DNA from: Fusibacillus kribbianus
GTDB lineage: Bacteria; Bacillota; Clostridia; Lachnospirales; Lachnospiraceae
Assembly: GCF_030053595.1 (NCBI RefSeq)
Contig: NZ_JASGBQ010000004.1
Span: forward strand, 1 to 64,000
DNA: 64,000 nucleotides
Direction: 5' to 3'
Shown here: in pieces, positions 41,422 to 51,111 of the stretch
Layout of the letters: every line of letters starts with the position of its first letter
Numbering within the stretch: the first letter of the stretch is position 1
Translations under genes and position numbers: made by a program
Notes under the pieces: model-generated
What the model saw: only the letters and a program-made list of their open reading frames with translations
Told to the model about the DNA's origin: nothing
Databases searched by the model: none

Positions 41422-42516
41422 TTACTCTTCGGTCTCCTCTGCAACAGGCTCTGCTGCTTCAGCAGGTGCTTCCAGAACCTTCATACTCAGGCTGATCTTC
41501 TTGTCCTCGCCGTTGAAATCAACAACCTTTGCTTCGATTTCCTGTCCGATGGAAAGAACATCAGCAGGCTTCTCCACATGCTGTCTGGAAATCTGAGATA
41601 CATGAAGAAGGGCATCAATACCGGGCTCCAGCTCAACGAATGCACCAAAGTCGGTCATTCTGGCCACACGGCCGGTTACGATATTTCCAACTGCATAATT
41701 CTCAGCAGCTCTTACCCAGGGATTCTCCTCAGGGAATTTAAGGCTCAGCGCGATCTTATCGCCGTTGATATCCTTAATGAATGCACGGATCTCCTCGCCA
41801 ACCTTGAACACCTTCTTGGGATTCTCAACACGGCCCCAGGACATCTCGGAAATGTGAAGCAGTCCGTCTGCACCGCCCAGATCAATGAATGCACCAAAAT
41901 CAGTGATATTCTTTACGATACCTTCTACTGTCTGTCCGACTTCGATTCTTGCAAAAAGCTCTTTCTGCATCTCAGCCTTCTTAGCTACCAGAAGCTGCTT
42001 GCGGTTGCCGATGATTCTTCTCTTTCTGGGATTGAACTCGGTAATAACAAACTCGATCTCCTGATCTGCGTACTTCTCCAGATTCTTCTCATAGGAATCG
42101 GAAACAAGGCTTGCAGGGATGAATACTCTGGCGCCTTCCACGTTTACGCTTAAACCGCCATCCAGAACCTGAACAACCTTTGCAGTGAGAACCTCACCAT
42201 TGTTGAAAGCTTCTTCCAGACGCTTGTTGCCGCGGTCAACAGCCAGTCTCTTGTAAGACAGAAGTACCTGTCCCTCACCGTCATTCACCTTGAGGACCTT
42301 AGCCTCCATCTCGTCGCCAACGTGAACGGTTTCCATCAGATTCAAAGAGGAGTCGTTTGTATATTCACTCTTGCTGATGATGCCGTCTGACTTGTAACCT
42401 ATATTTAAGATGATCTCATCTTCCTTAACACCGATAACAGTGCCAGTGACTACCTCTCCTGTTCTGATTGTTTTTAATGATTCTTCAAGCAATTGTTCAA
42501 AACTTAATTCTGACAT
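41422..42516 (-). CDS. rpsA: S1-domain RNA-binding protein (ribosomal protein S1 homologue)
   Basis: A 364-residue protein with four S1 repeats starting near residues 17, 104, 191 and 276 (GEVVTGTVIG, GEVLTAKVVQ, GQTVEGIVKN, GNIVTGRVAR). The third and fourth have the best RNA-binding surface, TDFGAF. The tail is alanine/glutamate-rich. Four-repeat S1 homologues of this size are normal in Clostridia. The start overlaps the ispH 3' end by 20 bp; in many relatives the two are fused in one protein, here they are separate. Confidence 0.93.
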   Translation of the reverse strand: MSELSFEQLLEESLKTIRTGEVVTGTVIGVKEDEIILNIGYKSDGIISKSEYTNDSSLNLMETVHVGDEMEAKVLKVNDGEGQVLLSYKRLAVDRGNKRLEEAFNNGEVLTAKVVQVLDGGLSVNVEGARVFIPASLVSDSYEKNLEKYADQEIEFVITEFNPRKRRIIGNRKQLLVAKKAEMQKELFARIEVGQTVEGIVKNITDFGAFIDLGGADGLLHISEMSWGRVENPKKVFKVGEEIRAFIKDINGDKIALSLKFPEENPWVRAAENYAVGNIVTGRVARMTDFGAFVELEPGIDALLHVSQISRQHVEKPADVLSIGQEIEAKVVDFNGEDKKISLSMKVLEAPAEAAEPVAEETEE

Positions 42517-43354
42517 TTGTATGAACCTCCTCTATGATATGATTGGGGGTAGACGCCCCCGCCGTAATACCTACACTTCGTTTTCCGTCCAGCCACTCAG
42601 CTCTGAGATCGCGGACCGTCTGAATATAGTAAGTATTGTTGCATTCTTTTCTGCAGATTTCATATAGCTTCTGAGTATTCGAGCTGTTCTTCCCGCCGAT
42701 AACCAACATCACATCAACTTTGGAGGCTAACTGTCTTGCTTCAGCCTGGCGTTCATGGGTTGCACTGCAGATAGTGTTCACAACAATACTATCATAACTC
42801 TTTTTTAATATTATTTCAACAAGAACTTGAAATTTATTGTAATTAAATGTCGTCTGTGATACGATACAGAGCCTTGTTCCGTCAGGAAACTGTAATTTCT
42901 CCGCTTCCTCCGGTGTCTCCACCACAAAACCCCTGTCCTGACACCAGCCCCGTATGCCTTCCACCTCCGGATGACTTGCATTGCCCACAATGACGATGGT
43001 ACTGCCCTTTTCCGATTCTTCCCGGACGATCCGGTGGATCTTTTTCACAAAGGGGCAGGTGGCATCCACCACGCAAAATCCCCGGCTCTCCAAAAGCTCA
43101 TATACTCTCCGGCTGACACCGTGGGAACGGATAATGACCGTACCTCCGGAAATATCCTGAAGCTCCTCCTCGGAATCAATGACGCGGATATCCTTCTCTT
43201 CCAGATCCCGAACCACTTCTTCATTGTGAATAATGGGTCCATAGGTATAAATGGGCCGGACGGCATCTTCCTTCTCCGCCTGCTCATACACGGTATCCAC
43301 TGCCCGCTTCACGCCGAAACAGAAGCCCGCAGTCTTTGCTACCACTACTTTCAT
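42497..43354 (-). CDS. ispH: 4-hydroxy-3-methylbut-2-enyl diphosphate reductase
   Basis: Last enzyme of the MEP isoprenoid pathway, a [4Fe-4S] reductase of 285 residues. Cluster cysteines lie in GFCFGVKRAVD, DATCPFVKKIH and NTICSATHERQ; substrate-binding histidines are in GPIIHNEEV and IIRSHGVSRR. It follows cmk by 41 bp and overlaps rpsA, the conserved cmk-ispH-rpsA order of Clostridia. Confidence 0.97.
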   Translation of the reverse strand: MKVVVAKTAGFCFGVKRAVDTVYEQAEKEDAVRPIYTYGPIIHNEEVVRDLEEKDIRVIDSEEELQDISGGTVIIRSHGVSRRVYELLESRGFCVVDATCPFVKKIHRIVREESEKGSTIVIVGNASHPEVEGIRGWCQDRGFVVETPEEAEKLQFPDGTRLCIVSQTTFNYNKFQVLVEIILKKSYDSIVVNTICSATHERQAEARQLASKVDVMLVIGGKNSSNTQKLYEICRKECNNTYYIQTVRDLRAEWLDGKRSVGITAGASTPNHIIEEVHTNVRIKF

Positions 43355-43395
43355 GACTGTTCCAGTTCCTTTTTCGTTTTACTGCGAAGATCCGA

Positions 43396-44070
43396 TTATC
43401 TTCCTGCTGTACGTTCCTTCAGTCTGTTTATGATGGCATCAGCCACCTCTTCGATTCCCATAAAAGAGGAATCCAGGAAAACGGCGTCCTCCGCTTGTTT
43501 CAAAGGCGAATTTTCCCGGTGCATATCCCGGTAATCTCTCTCCTCAATATCTTTTTCGATTTCTTTTATATTACAGGGAATCCCCTTATCTGTCAATTCC
43601 AGAAATCGTCTTTTTGCTCTTGTTTCCACACTTGCCGTCAGATAAATCTTCAAATCGGCATTGGGAAGAACAACAGTACCGATATCTCTGCCATCCATGA
43701 CCACATTTTCACTGGCAGCCAGCTTCTTCTGAAGCTCCACCAGCTTTTCCCTTACCTTCCCGTAGCCGGAAACAGCAGAAGCCATATTGCCTGCTTTCTC
43801 CGTGCGAAGATGTTCGGTCACATTTTCTCCGTTCAAAAGTACCTGCTGTTCTCCTCCCTGATATACGATGGAAATATCTGCATGTTCACAGGCCTCATTG
43901 ATGGAAGCTTCATCATCGGAAGAGATCCCCTGCCTTACAAAATACAGTCCCATGGCCCGGTACATGGCTCCGGTATCCACATAAATATAATCAAGCCGCT
44001 TCGCCACCAGCTTTGCAATGGTGCTCTTTCCGGCTCCTGCCGGTCCGTCAATGGCAATATTAATGCTCAT
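43396..44070 (-). CDS. cmk: cytidylate kinase
   Basis: Phosphorylates CMP and dCMP, 224 residues from ATG 44070, which has AAGGAGA upstream. P-loop IDGPAGAGKSTIAK, the DTGAMYRA nucleotide-binding strand and GRDIGTVVLPNADLKIYLTA are diagnostic. The ATG overlaps the end of the flavoprotein gene by 11 bp, implying co-translation. Confidence 0.97.
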   Translation of the reverse strand: MSINIAIDGPAGAGKSTIAKLVAKRLDYIYVDTGAMYRAMGLYFVRQGISSDDEASINEACEHADISIVYQGGEQQVLLNGENVTEHLRTEKAGNMASAVSGYGKVREKLVELQKKLAASENVVMDGRDIGTVVLPNADLKIYLTASVETRAKRRFLELTDKGIPCNIKEIEKDIEERDYRDMHRENSPLKQAEDAVFLDSSFMGIEEVADAIINRLKERTAGR

Positions 44071-45322
44071 ATTCTGTCTCCTTCTTTCTGCCCGCATCAG
44101 TTCCCGCCGCATATCCGGTGGACCAGGCGATCTGCAGATTGTAGCCGCCGGTAACAGCGTCCAGATCGAGAACCTCCCCGGCAAAATAAAGTCCATTCAC
44201 CAGTCTGGATTCCATGGTGGCCGGATTGATCTCCTTCACCTGAACACCGCCCTGAGTAATGATTGCTTCTTTATAATCTCTGAGTCCCGTCAGTGTTACC
44301 GTAAAATTCTTAGTAAGGGAAACAAGCCGCTCCCTCTCCTCCCTGGAGATCTCATTGACCCGTTTCTCCGGCGGAATACCGCTTCGTTTTATTATAACAG
44401 GTATCAGCTTCGAAGGGTAGAGGCCTCCGATGGAATTCTGAAACTGCCTGTTTTTTCCTTCGTCAAAATCCCTCAAAATTCTGCTGTCCAGCTGCTCCTT
44501 GCTGAGAGCAGGCTTTAAATCCACAGAAAGCATAAGGGGCCCTTTTTTTATTTTCTTTGCTGCAATGCTGCTGGCACTTAAGATGGCTGGCCCGCTGACT
44601 CCAAAATGAGTAAACAGCATCTCGCCAAATTCGCTGTACAGCTTCTTTTTTCCGTCAAAAACCGTCACCGCCACATTTCGAAGGGAAAGTCCCATAAGAT
44701 CCCTGACCCAGTCCTCTTCCGCTTCAAAGGGAACCAGAGCCGGGGAAAGCTCCGTCACCCGATGGCCGGCCTCTCTGGCAAATCGATAACCGTCTCCGGT
44801 GGAACCGGTAGAGGGGTAAGAAAGCCCCCCGGTGGCAACGATCACTGCATCCGCCTCATAAAAGGAACCATCCCCGGTATACACCCCCCTGATCCCGGCA
44901 GGTTCTCCTACCGTCACCAGTCTGATTGCCTCCGTATGAAGCTTCACCTCCACCCCTGCCTCCGAAAGACCTCTGGATAAACAGGAGATCACATCCGAGG
45001 AATGGTCGGAAACAGGAAATACCCGGTTTCCTCTCTCCGTTTTAAGCCTAAGGCCCCGTTTCTCCAGAAATGCCTTCATATCCCGGCTGGAAAAGCCATA
45101 AAAAGCACTGTACAGAAACTTTCTGTTGGTAACCACATGGGACAGAAGCTCCTCCACCTCACAATCATTGGTCACATTACAGCGTCCCTTTCCGGTGATA
45201 AAAAGCTTTTTCCCCAGCTTTTCGTTTTTTTCAAGAAGCGTAACCTTCGTATCCGGCCCTGACGCCGCCAGGGCTGCCATCATCCCTGCAGCGCCGCCTC
45301 CCACAATCACAATTCGTCTCAT
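44060..45322 (-). CDS. NAD(P)/FAD-dependent oxidoreductase, HI0933/BaiN-like
   Basis: A flavoprotein of about 420 residues of the HI0933 family (PF03486). FAD-binding GGGAAGMMAALAA at the N-terminus, KKLFITGKGRCNVTND and the C-terminal LYFAGEVLDLDAVTGGYNLQIAWSTGYAAG are characteristic. Start ATG 45322 chosen with GGAAGAGGAAG upstream. It is widely conserved upstream of cmk in Clostridia. Relatives include a bile-acid reductase candidate, but the reaction here is unknown. Confidence 0.9.
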   Translation of the reverse strand: MRRIVIVGGGAAGMMAALAASGPDTKVTLLEKNEKLGKKLFITGKGRCNVTNDCEVEELLSHVVTNRKFLYSAFYGFSSRDMKAFLEKRGLRLKTERGNRVFPVSDHSSDVISCLSRGLSEAGVEVKLHTEAIRLVTVGEPAGIRGVYTGDGSFYEADAVIVATGGLSYPSTGSTGDGYRFAREAGHRVTELSPALVPFEAEEDWVRDLMGLSLRNVAVTVFDGKKKLYSEFGEMLFTHFGVSGPAILSASSIAAKKIKKGPLMLSVDLKPALSKEQLDSRILRDFDEGKNRQFQNSIGGLYPSKLIPVIIKRSGIPPEKRVNEISREERERLVSLTKNFTVTLTGLRDYKEAIITQGGVQVKEINPATMESRLVNGLYFAGEVLDLDAVTGGYNLQIAWSTGYAAGTDAGRKKETEYEH

Positions 45323-45381
45323 CGGGTCTTCCTCTTCCATTACAGATGTTATTCATTATATGGCAAAACTGTCTCCCTGTC

Positions 45382-45418
45382 AAACAAAGACGGGAGATGC
45401 CCTCGGCACCTCCCGTCC
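45382..45418 (-). terminator. terminator of the hydrogenase operon
   Basis: GACGGGAGGTGCC pairs with GGCATCTCCCGTC and is followed on the minus strand by TTTGTTT. Confidence 0.85.
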
Positions 45419-45431
45419 TTATCAATATGTC

Positions 45432-47117
45432 TTATTCATGATTATGTAAAAGCTCATGGGCTTTGCCCTTGAAATATCCGTTGTAGAAGACATCCATCAG
45501 AGGATTCTCATTGGGTTTCCGGATAACCATGGAACCATCGGCATCATAGAGTCCCTTGGCTCTTGCTGCCTTGCTTCTGGGACCTGCAGGTATCGGCTGT
45601 CCGCCTCCCATGATGCAGCCCCGTCGACAGGCCATTACTTCGATCAGGTGATATTCCTTCTCTCCGCTCTTCACCTGCTCAAGGACCTTCCTTGCATTTG
45701 CAAGACCGCTGGCCACGCAGATCTTAACGTCGATTCCATTATACGGAACTACAGCCTCCTTGATTCCCTCCTCACCGCGGATTCCGCAGTTGGCAATGGC
45801 CTCAAGAGTCGCCGTATCATGACCTTCCGCCAGTCTTCTGAGAACTGCCTCGGTCACACCGCCGGTAACACCAAAGATCACACCGCCGCCGGAACCGATT
45901 CCGAACGGCATATCACATGCTTCCGGTTCAATCTTATCAAAGGCAATGCCGAAGTTTTTGATCATACGGATCAGCTCTGTGGTGGTGATCACGATGTCCG
46001 TATCCTTCTCGCCCTTGGTATAGCTGTTGGGACGGTTTGCCTCCATCTTCTTGGCTGTACAGGGCATAATGGAAACCACTACCGTCTTTTTCCCTTCCGC
46101 ATGGGCAGGATCCCGGTAATATTCCTTAATAACTGCCGAGAACATTCCCTGAGGAGAACGACAGGTAGATACATTTTCCTTAAATTCCGGGAACTGGGTA
46201 TCCACAAATTTCACCCATGCCGGACAGCAGGAGGTCAGAAGCGGCAGTTTTCCGCCGTTTGCAACTCTGTCCAGGAATTCCGCACTTTCCTCCATAATAG
46301 TAAGGTCGGCACTGTAACTGGTATCATAGACCTCATCAAAGCCCATTCTGTGAAGTGCTGCCACAATCTTGCCCATGGCATTCGTTCCCTTGGGGAGGCC
46401 GAAGGCATCTCCGGCTGCCACACGGACAGACGGTGCGATCTGTGCAACCACTCTGGTATCCTTGTCTGCCAGAGCCGCCCAGACCTCATCCATATTGGTA
46501 CGAATGGTAAGCACTCCTGTAGGGCAGAATACACGGCACTGACCGCAGCTCACACAGTCAGTCTCGGAAAGCTTTTTATCAAAGCCCGGCGTCACAACGG
46601 CGTCGGTACCGCGGTTGGCGAAGCCAAGCACTCCGATGCCCTGAAGCTCGCTGCAGACACGCACGCAGTTTCCGCACAAAATACATTTGTTGGGGTCGCG
46701 GATGATGGACGGGGAACTGTAATCCACAGGCATCACTTCTTTATGATTCTCGAAGCGGACCTTATAAACATTCATACGGTGAGCCAGATTCTGAAGCACG
46801 CATTCACCGCTCTTCACACAGGTGGTACAGTCTCTGCAGTGAGCAGCCAGCAAAAGCTCCACGATCAGCTTTCTGTATTTTCTGAGCCTGTCGGTATTGG
46901 TATAGATGACCATACCATCCCTGGGCTCCTCCGAGCAGGAAGCAAACAGTTTTCCTCTGTCATCCTCCACTGTACACAAACGGCATGCGCCGAAGGTAGA
47001 AAGCTCTGAATGATAGCACAGTGTGGGGATATCAATACCAGCTTTTCGGATAATGGTTAAAACATTTTTTTCATCGGTAAATTCCACTTTTTTACCGTTA
47101 ATTGTAATAAATCCCAT
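45432..47117 (-). CDS. hydA: [FeFe] hydrogenase catalytic subunit, NAD(H)-linked trimeric type
   Basis: H2-forming subunit, 561 residues. Order: [2Fe-2S] ferredoxin domain (PTLCYHSELSTFGACRLC), the His/Cys cluster region (CRDCTTCVKSGEC), two [4Fe-4S] sites (CILCGNCVRVC, CVSCGQCRVFC), then the H-cluster domain with TSCCPAW, MPCTAKK and MACRRGCIMGGGQP. All H-cluster cysteines are intact. It is last in the operon after the NuoF- and NuoE-like subunits, the organisation of electron-bifurcating HydABC/HndABCD enzymes; bifurcation itself is inferred. Confidence 0.95.
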   Translation of the reverse strand: MGFITINGKKVEFTDEKNVLTIIRKAGIDIPTLCYHSELSTFGACRLCTVEDDRGKLFASCSEEPRDGMVIYTNTDRLRKYRKLIVELLLAAHCRDCTTCVKSGECVLQNLAHRMNVYKVRFENHKEVMPVDYSSPSIIRDPNKCILCGNCVRVCSELQGIGVLGFANRGTDAVVTPGFDKKLSETDCVSCGQCRVFCPTGVLTIRTNMDEVWAALADKDTRVVAQIAPSVRVAAGDAFGLPKGTNAMGKIVAALHRMGFDEVYDTSYSADLTIMEESAEFLDRVANGGKLPLLTSCCPAWVKFVDTQFPEFKENVSTCRSPQGMFSAVIKEYYRDPAHAEGKKTVVVSIMPCTAKKMEANRPNSYTKGEKDTDIVITTTELIRMIKNFGIAFDKIEPEACDMPFGIGSGGGVIFGVTGGVTEAVLRRLAEGHDTATLEAIANCGIRGEEGIKEAVVPYNGIDVKICVASGLANARKVLEQVKSGEKEYHLIEVMACRRGCIMGGGQPIPAGPRSKAARAKGLYDADGSMVIRKPNENPLMDVFYNGYFKGKAHELLHNHE

Positions 47118-47128
47118 ATCTTCCCCTC

Positions 47129-49015
47129 CTATGCTTCAATATAGATCGCATCAAAGGCACAGTTCTCTTTGCAGGCACCGCACTTGATGCAGATGGTGCT
47201 GTCGATGGTAAACGGCGATTTCACCTTTCCGGAGATCGCATTTACAGGACAGTTCTTAGCACACTTGCTGCAGCCCTTGCAGAATTCCGGATTGATCACA
47301 TATCTCCGGAGAGCTGTACAGGTCTTGGCCGCGCACTTTTTATCCACAATATGTTCCACATATTCGTCGCGGAAGGTATTCAGGGTACTGATAACGGGGA
47401 GCGGTGCGCTCTTGCCCAGTCCGCAGAGAGCCATATTCCGAATCATGGTAGCAAGCTCCTCCAGACGGTCCAGATCCTCCAGTTCGCCCTGCCCGTTTAC
47501 AATTTTTTCCAGGATCTCCAGCATTCGCTTGGTGCCTTCGCGGCAGGGTACACATTTACCGCAGGATTCTCTCTGGGTAAAGCTCATAAAGAAACGTGCC
47601 ACCTCGACCATACAGGTGTTGGTATCCATAACAACCATACCGCCTGATCCGACGATTGCGTTGAATTTTTTAACAGAATCAAAATCAAGCGGTTCATCCA
47701 GATGCTTCTCCGTCAGACATCCGCCGGAGGGGCCGCCGATCTGAACGGCCTTAAACTCTGCACCCTCCTTCAGGCCGCCGCCGATGTCGAAAATAATCTG
47801 TCTCAAGGTGCTTCCCATGGGAACCTCGATCAGTCCTGTATTTTCAATGGCACCGGTCAGGGAGAAGGTCTTTGTTCCTGGACTGCCTGCAGTACCGATC
47901 GTTCTGTACCAGTCGGCTCCCTGCAGAATGATCTTCGGTACATTGGCATAGGTTTCTACATTGTTGAGTACGGTAGGCTTCTCCCAAAGACCTTTTTCAA
48001 CCGTACGAGGAGGCTTTACACGAGGCATACCGCGGTTGCCTTCGATCGATGCCGTAAGGGCAGAGCCCTCGCCGCATACAAATGCGCCTGCGCCTCTGTT
48101 AATATGTAAGTGGAAGCAGAAATCCGTTCCGAGAATGTTGTCGCCCAGAAGACCTCTTTCCTCCAGAAGGCCGATGGCATGACGAAGTCTTGCCACAGAC
48201 ATGGGATATTCTGCCCGGACGTAAATATATCCATCCCTGGCCTTTACCGCATAACCGGCAATCATCATACCTTCAATGAGTTTAAAGGGATCGCCCTCCA
48301 TTACGGAGCCGTCCATGAATGCACCGGGATCGCCCTCATCACCGTTGCAGACCACATAGCGGATCTCTTCCTTCTGCCTTGCCACCTGTTTCCATTTCTT
48401 TCCGCAGGGGAATCCGCCGCCGCCGCGTCCGCGAAGTCCGGATTTATCCACTTCTTCGATAACTTCCTCTCTCGTCATCTCGAACATGGCCTTCGTCAGT
48501 GCCTCGAAGCCGCCGGCCGCAATGTATTCGTCCAGAGACTCGGCATCAAATTTTCCGCAGTTTTCCAAAACGATTCTCGTCTGCTTTGCAATGAAAGGGA
48601 TTTCTTCGGGGTGGGTGTAATGGGTATCTCCCTTTGTATACAAAAGACGCTGAATCACGTTGTCACCTAATACCGTGTTTTCAAAGATCTCACGACAGTC
48701 ATCCGGCTGTACCTTTACATACTGGATCACTTCGCCGCCCTTCTGAATGCGAACCAGCGGTCCCAGCTCACAAAAGCCCTGGCAGCCTGTTTTCTTCACG
48801 CCGACCTTATCATGGGCTTCTTTATCATGAGGGGCAAATTCCAGAGTGATTCCCTCGATTCCTTCCGTCAGTTCCCTGAAAATCTCATAAATTTTTCCGG
48901 ATCCGGTTGCAATACAGCCGGTACCTGAGCAGACCAGGATACGACAGTCATAAGAAGCAAGCTCCGCCTGTGCTGCTTTTCTTATCTCTAACAAATCCTC
49001 TCTATTTTTAATCAT
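47129..49015 (-). CDS. hydB: hydrogenase NuoF-like subunit (NADH/FMN-binding)
   Basis: Diaphorase subunit of 628 residues. An N-terminal thioredoxin-like [2Fe-2S] domain (CSGTGCIATGS, KKTGCQGFCELGP) is fused to the NuoF core: GRGGGGFPCGKKW for FMN, GDEGDPGAFMDGSVMEGDP for NAD, and CGKCVPCREGTKRM for the [4Fe-4S] cluster. Two more ferredoxin sites close it (CKGCSKCAKNC, CIKCGACKENC). The stop overlaps the start region of the next subunit by one base upstream and it lies 11 bp before hydA. Confidence 0.94.
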   Translation of the reverse strand: MIKNREDLLEIRKAAQAELASYDCRILVCSGTGCIATGSGKIYEIFRELTEGIEGITLEFAPHDKEAHDKVGVKKTGCQGFCELGPLVRIQKGGEVIQYVKVQPDDCREIFENTVLGDNVIQRLLYTKGDTHYTHPEEIPFIAKQTRIVLENCGKFDAESLDEYIAAGGFEALTKAMFEMTREEVIEEVDKSGLRGRGGGGFPCGKKWKQVARQKEEIRYVVCNGDEGDPGAFMDGSVMEGDPFKLIEGMMIAGYAVKARDGYIYVRAEYPMSVARLRHAIGLLEERGLLGDNILGTDFCFHLHINRGAGAFVCGEGSALTASIEGNRGMPRVKPPRTVEKGLWEKPTVLNNVETYANVPKIILQGADWYRTIGTAGSPGTKTFSLTGAIENTGLIEVPMGSTLRQIIFDIGGGLKEGAEFKAVQIGGPSGGCLTEKHLDEPLDFDSVKKFNAIVGSGGMVVMDTNTCMVEVARFFMSFTQRESCGKCVPCREGTKRMLEILEKIVNGQGELEDLDRLEELATMIRNMALCGLGKSAPLPVISTLNTFRDEYVEHIVDKKCAAKTCTALRRYVINPEFCKGCSKCAKNCPVNAISGKVKSPFTIDSTICIKCGACKENCAFDAIYIEA

Positions 49016-49491
49016 CAGCCCTTACCTCTCAATTCTTCAATAACCGCAAGTGCCTTCTCCGGAGTCATGGAAGGATGAACCTCCTCATTCACCATCATGG
49101 TCGGTGCCAGTCCACAGGCTCCCAGACAGGAAACTGTTTCAACAGTAAACATCATATCATCTGTTGTGTGTTTCTTCTTGCTCAAACCGAGTTCCTTCCA
49201 GAGGGCTTCCAGAACCGGGGTTGATTTCCGTACGTGACAGGCTGTTCCATCGCATACCTTTATGACGTATTTTCCTTTTGCCTCAAAGGAGAAATTCTCA
49301 TAGAAGGTAGCTACACTGTAAGCCTTTGTCTCTGTAATCCCGATTTCCTTCGCCACATAGGTGAGCAGTTCTCCCGGCAGATATCGGTATTCTGCCTGAA
49401 TGTCCTGCATGATTGGAATTAATGAACCGGCTTTTCGCCCATAATGCTCAATAATCTCGTCTGTCTTGTCGTAATAAGACTTATCCAGCAT
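49015..49491 (-). CDS. hydC: hydrogenase NuoE-like subunit
   Basis: A 158-residue thioredoxin-like [2Fe-2S] protein. Cluster cysteines lie in CDGTACHVRKS and CLGACGLAP. ATG 49491 is chosen for GGGAGG before it; the longer reading frame has no site. First gene of the trimeric hydrogenase operon. Confidence 0.93.
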   Translation of the reverse strand: MLDKSYYDKTDEIIEHYGRKAGSLIPIMQDIQAEYRYLPGELLTYVAKEIGITETKAYSVATFYENFSFEAKGKYVIKVCDGTACHVRKSTPVLEALWKELGLSKKKHTTDDMMFTVETVSCLGACGLAPTMMVNEEVHPSMTPEKALAVIEELRGKG

Positions 49492-49549
49492 GTTGGTTCC
49501 CTCCCTGTTTTTTATTTTTGTGCGAATTAACACATAACGCTATTCTAAT

Positions 49550-49578
49550 TATACTTTTTATATGCAAACTGCACAATA
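49550..49578 (-). promoter_or_regulatory. probable promoter of the hydrogenase operon
   Basis: TATTGT (49573-49578) and TATAAT (49550-49555) on the minus strand, 17-bp spacing. No clear Rex palindrome is seen nearby. The AT-rich stretch 49579-49713 shows nothing else. Confidence 0.5.
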
Positions 49579-49713
49579 CACGAAATACCCATATTTTTGT
49601 ATTTTCTTTTGGTTAAAATATACAGAAAATTCAGATAATTTTGTTATTATATTAACATACTATAGGATTCTTACCATTTCCCGGTTTTCTATCTGTACAA
49701 AGTATTTTTCTCT

Positions 49714-49761
49714 AATAAAAAAAGAGAATATCATAGTTGATACTTTTCCCATGATATTCTC
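49714..49761 (-). terminator. terminator of the M16 peptidase gene
   Basis: GAGAATATCAT pairs perfectly with ATGATATTCTC (49724-49734 with 49751-49761) and is followed on the minus strand by a long T-rich run. Confidence 0.85.
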
Positions 49762-49780
49762 TTGCTGAACATTCTGATCT

Positions 49781-51049
49781 CTATCCCAGTCTTTTCATCT
49801 GCTTTCTGATTTTCCGTTCCGGAATCAGTTTTTTATTTCCCTTGATCACTACCGTCAGGTTTTTTGTACGGAAGATTTCCCTGGCCATTTTTGCCATATC
49901 TTCCTCTGTAACCTCTTTAAATGCCTGTTTCTTCGCTTCCAGATCCGGATATGCCTCATCCAGAATATGGCAGTCATAGGCACGGTTCCAGTTGAAATCA
50001 TTATCATCATCCAGAGCCAGCTCCGCATTATCCAGGTAAATGGCCCGCACATATTCCAGTGTCCCGGTCTTTTTCTTTAGATCAAGAAAAATATCCATCG
50101 TCTTCTCAAAAGCTTTCAGAAGCTTTCCCGGTGCCACCTGATAACAAAGCTGCAGACTCCCGATGTTTTTGTATCGTTCAAACTGATCGTCGTAACTGTA
50201 AATATATCCGGTCTTTTCAGACAGCTCCTGATAAACAGGGCAGTAATCTCCAGTAAACAACATATCAAAAAACAGGCAGAGCATTGCATTGCTGTATCTT
50301 GACGTATCTACATCGAAAGAAATGGAAACCTCTGTCTCTTCTCCCTTTGCAATGACCGGAATTCCTGTTCTAATAAAAAATTGTTCCGGCCGAGGAGCCA
50401 GATTTTCCCGACGCGGGCTTCCGTTAAAAAGCGGATATTGTTCCAGTCTCTCAACAAAATAAGAAAGTCCATTCTCGTCACACTGTCCTGTCACATAAAA
50501 GAAGAGATTTTCTGCAGAAAGAAATTTTTCACGGAATGCAGCCAGCTTTTTCACTCCTATCCGATCCAGCTTTTTCTTACTGCCAGTAATGGGAAACTTC
50601 AATGAAGTTCCCTTCCATACTGCCTGTTCCGTTCTTGCTTCCAATGATTTTTTCTTGTCACACTCCCGGATTTCAGCCTTCACTCTCTTTCGTTCAATGG
50701 AAAGCTCCTCCTCCGACAGGCAGAGAGGCTCCATCAGCCTCAGAAAAATATCTACTGCTTCTTTCCAGTGCTTCACCGCCCCGCTTATGGAAAACTGTAC
50801 AAATTCCTTGTAGGTTGCTCCTCCCAGAGACAGACCAAGACGGTCAAGAAGCGGATACAGACCGCCATCCATCAATCGGTCCACATTGCGAATGACCGCA
50901 TGCTCAAAAAAATGGGTGATTCCATTCTCTTCCTCCGATTCATACATAGATCCGGCCTTTACATACATGCAAAGACTGAAACTGTGCAGATGGGGATTGG
51001 TATATGAATAGACCAGAGTTCCGTTTCTGGTACGCATACATTGTTCCAT
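49781..51049 (-). CDS. M16-family (insulinase-like) zinc peptidase
   Basis: A 422-residue processing-peptidase-like protein. The inverted zinc motif HFFEH is in GITHFFEHAVIRN, with the distal glutamate expected in the ERKRVKAEIRE helix. Two M16 half-domains are visible (about 1-190 and 200-420). Relatives of this size often act as YmxG-type peptidases near polysaccharide or bacteriocin genes. It is monocistronic with GGAGAATG upstream. Confidence 0.85.
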   Translation of the reverse strand: MEQCMRTRNGTLVYSYTNPHLHSFSLCMYVKAGSMYESEEENGITHFFEHAVIRNVDRLMDGGLYPLLDRLGLSLGGATYKEFVQFSISGAVKHWKEAVDIFLRLMEPLCLSEEELSIERKRVKAEIRECDKKKSLEARTEQAVWKGTSLKFPITGSKKKLDRIGVKKLAAFREKFLSAENLFFYVTGQCDENGLSYFVERLEQYPLFNGSPRRENLAPRPEQFFIRTGIPVIAKGEETEVSISFDVDTSRYSNAMLCLFFDMLFTGDYCPVYQELSEKTGYIYSYDDQFERYKNIGSLQLCYQVAPGKLLKAFEKTMDIFLDLKKKTGTLEYVRAIYLDNAELALDDDNDFNWNRAYDCHILDEAYPDLEAKKQAFKEVTEEDMAKMAREIFRTKNLTVVIKGNKKLIPERKIRKQMKRLG

Positions 51050-51111
51050 TTTTCATTCTCCAATGAAAAGAGCCCGGCGTCTCTCGTCAGGCCCTTTGAA
51101 ACTATTCTATT

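Noticed and set aside
49500-49560. Rex operator before the hydrogenase operon
   Set aside because: The TTGTTAA-type palindrome could not be found; only an AT-rich promoter is seen.
49562-49768. Plus-strand frame of 68 codons
   Set aside because: It lies in AT-rich intergenic DNA covering the hydrogenase promoter and the peptidase terminator, and has no ribosome site.
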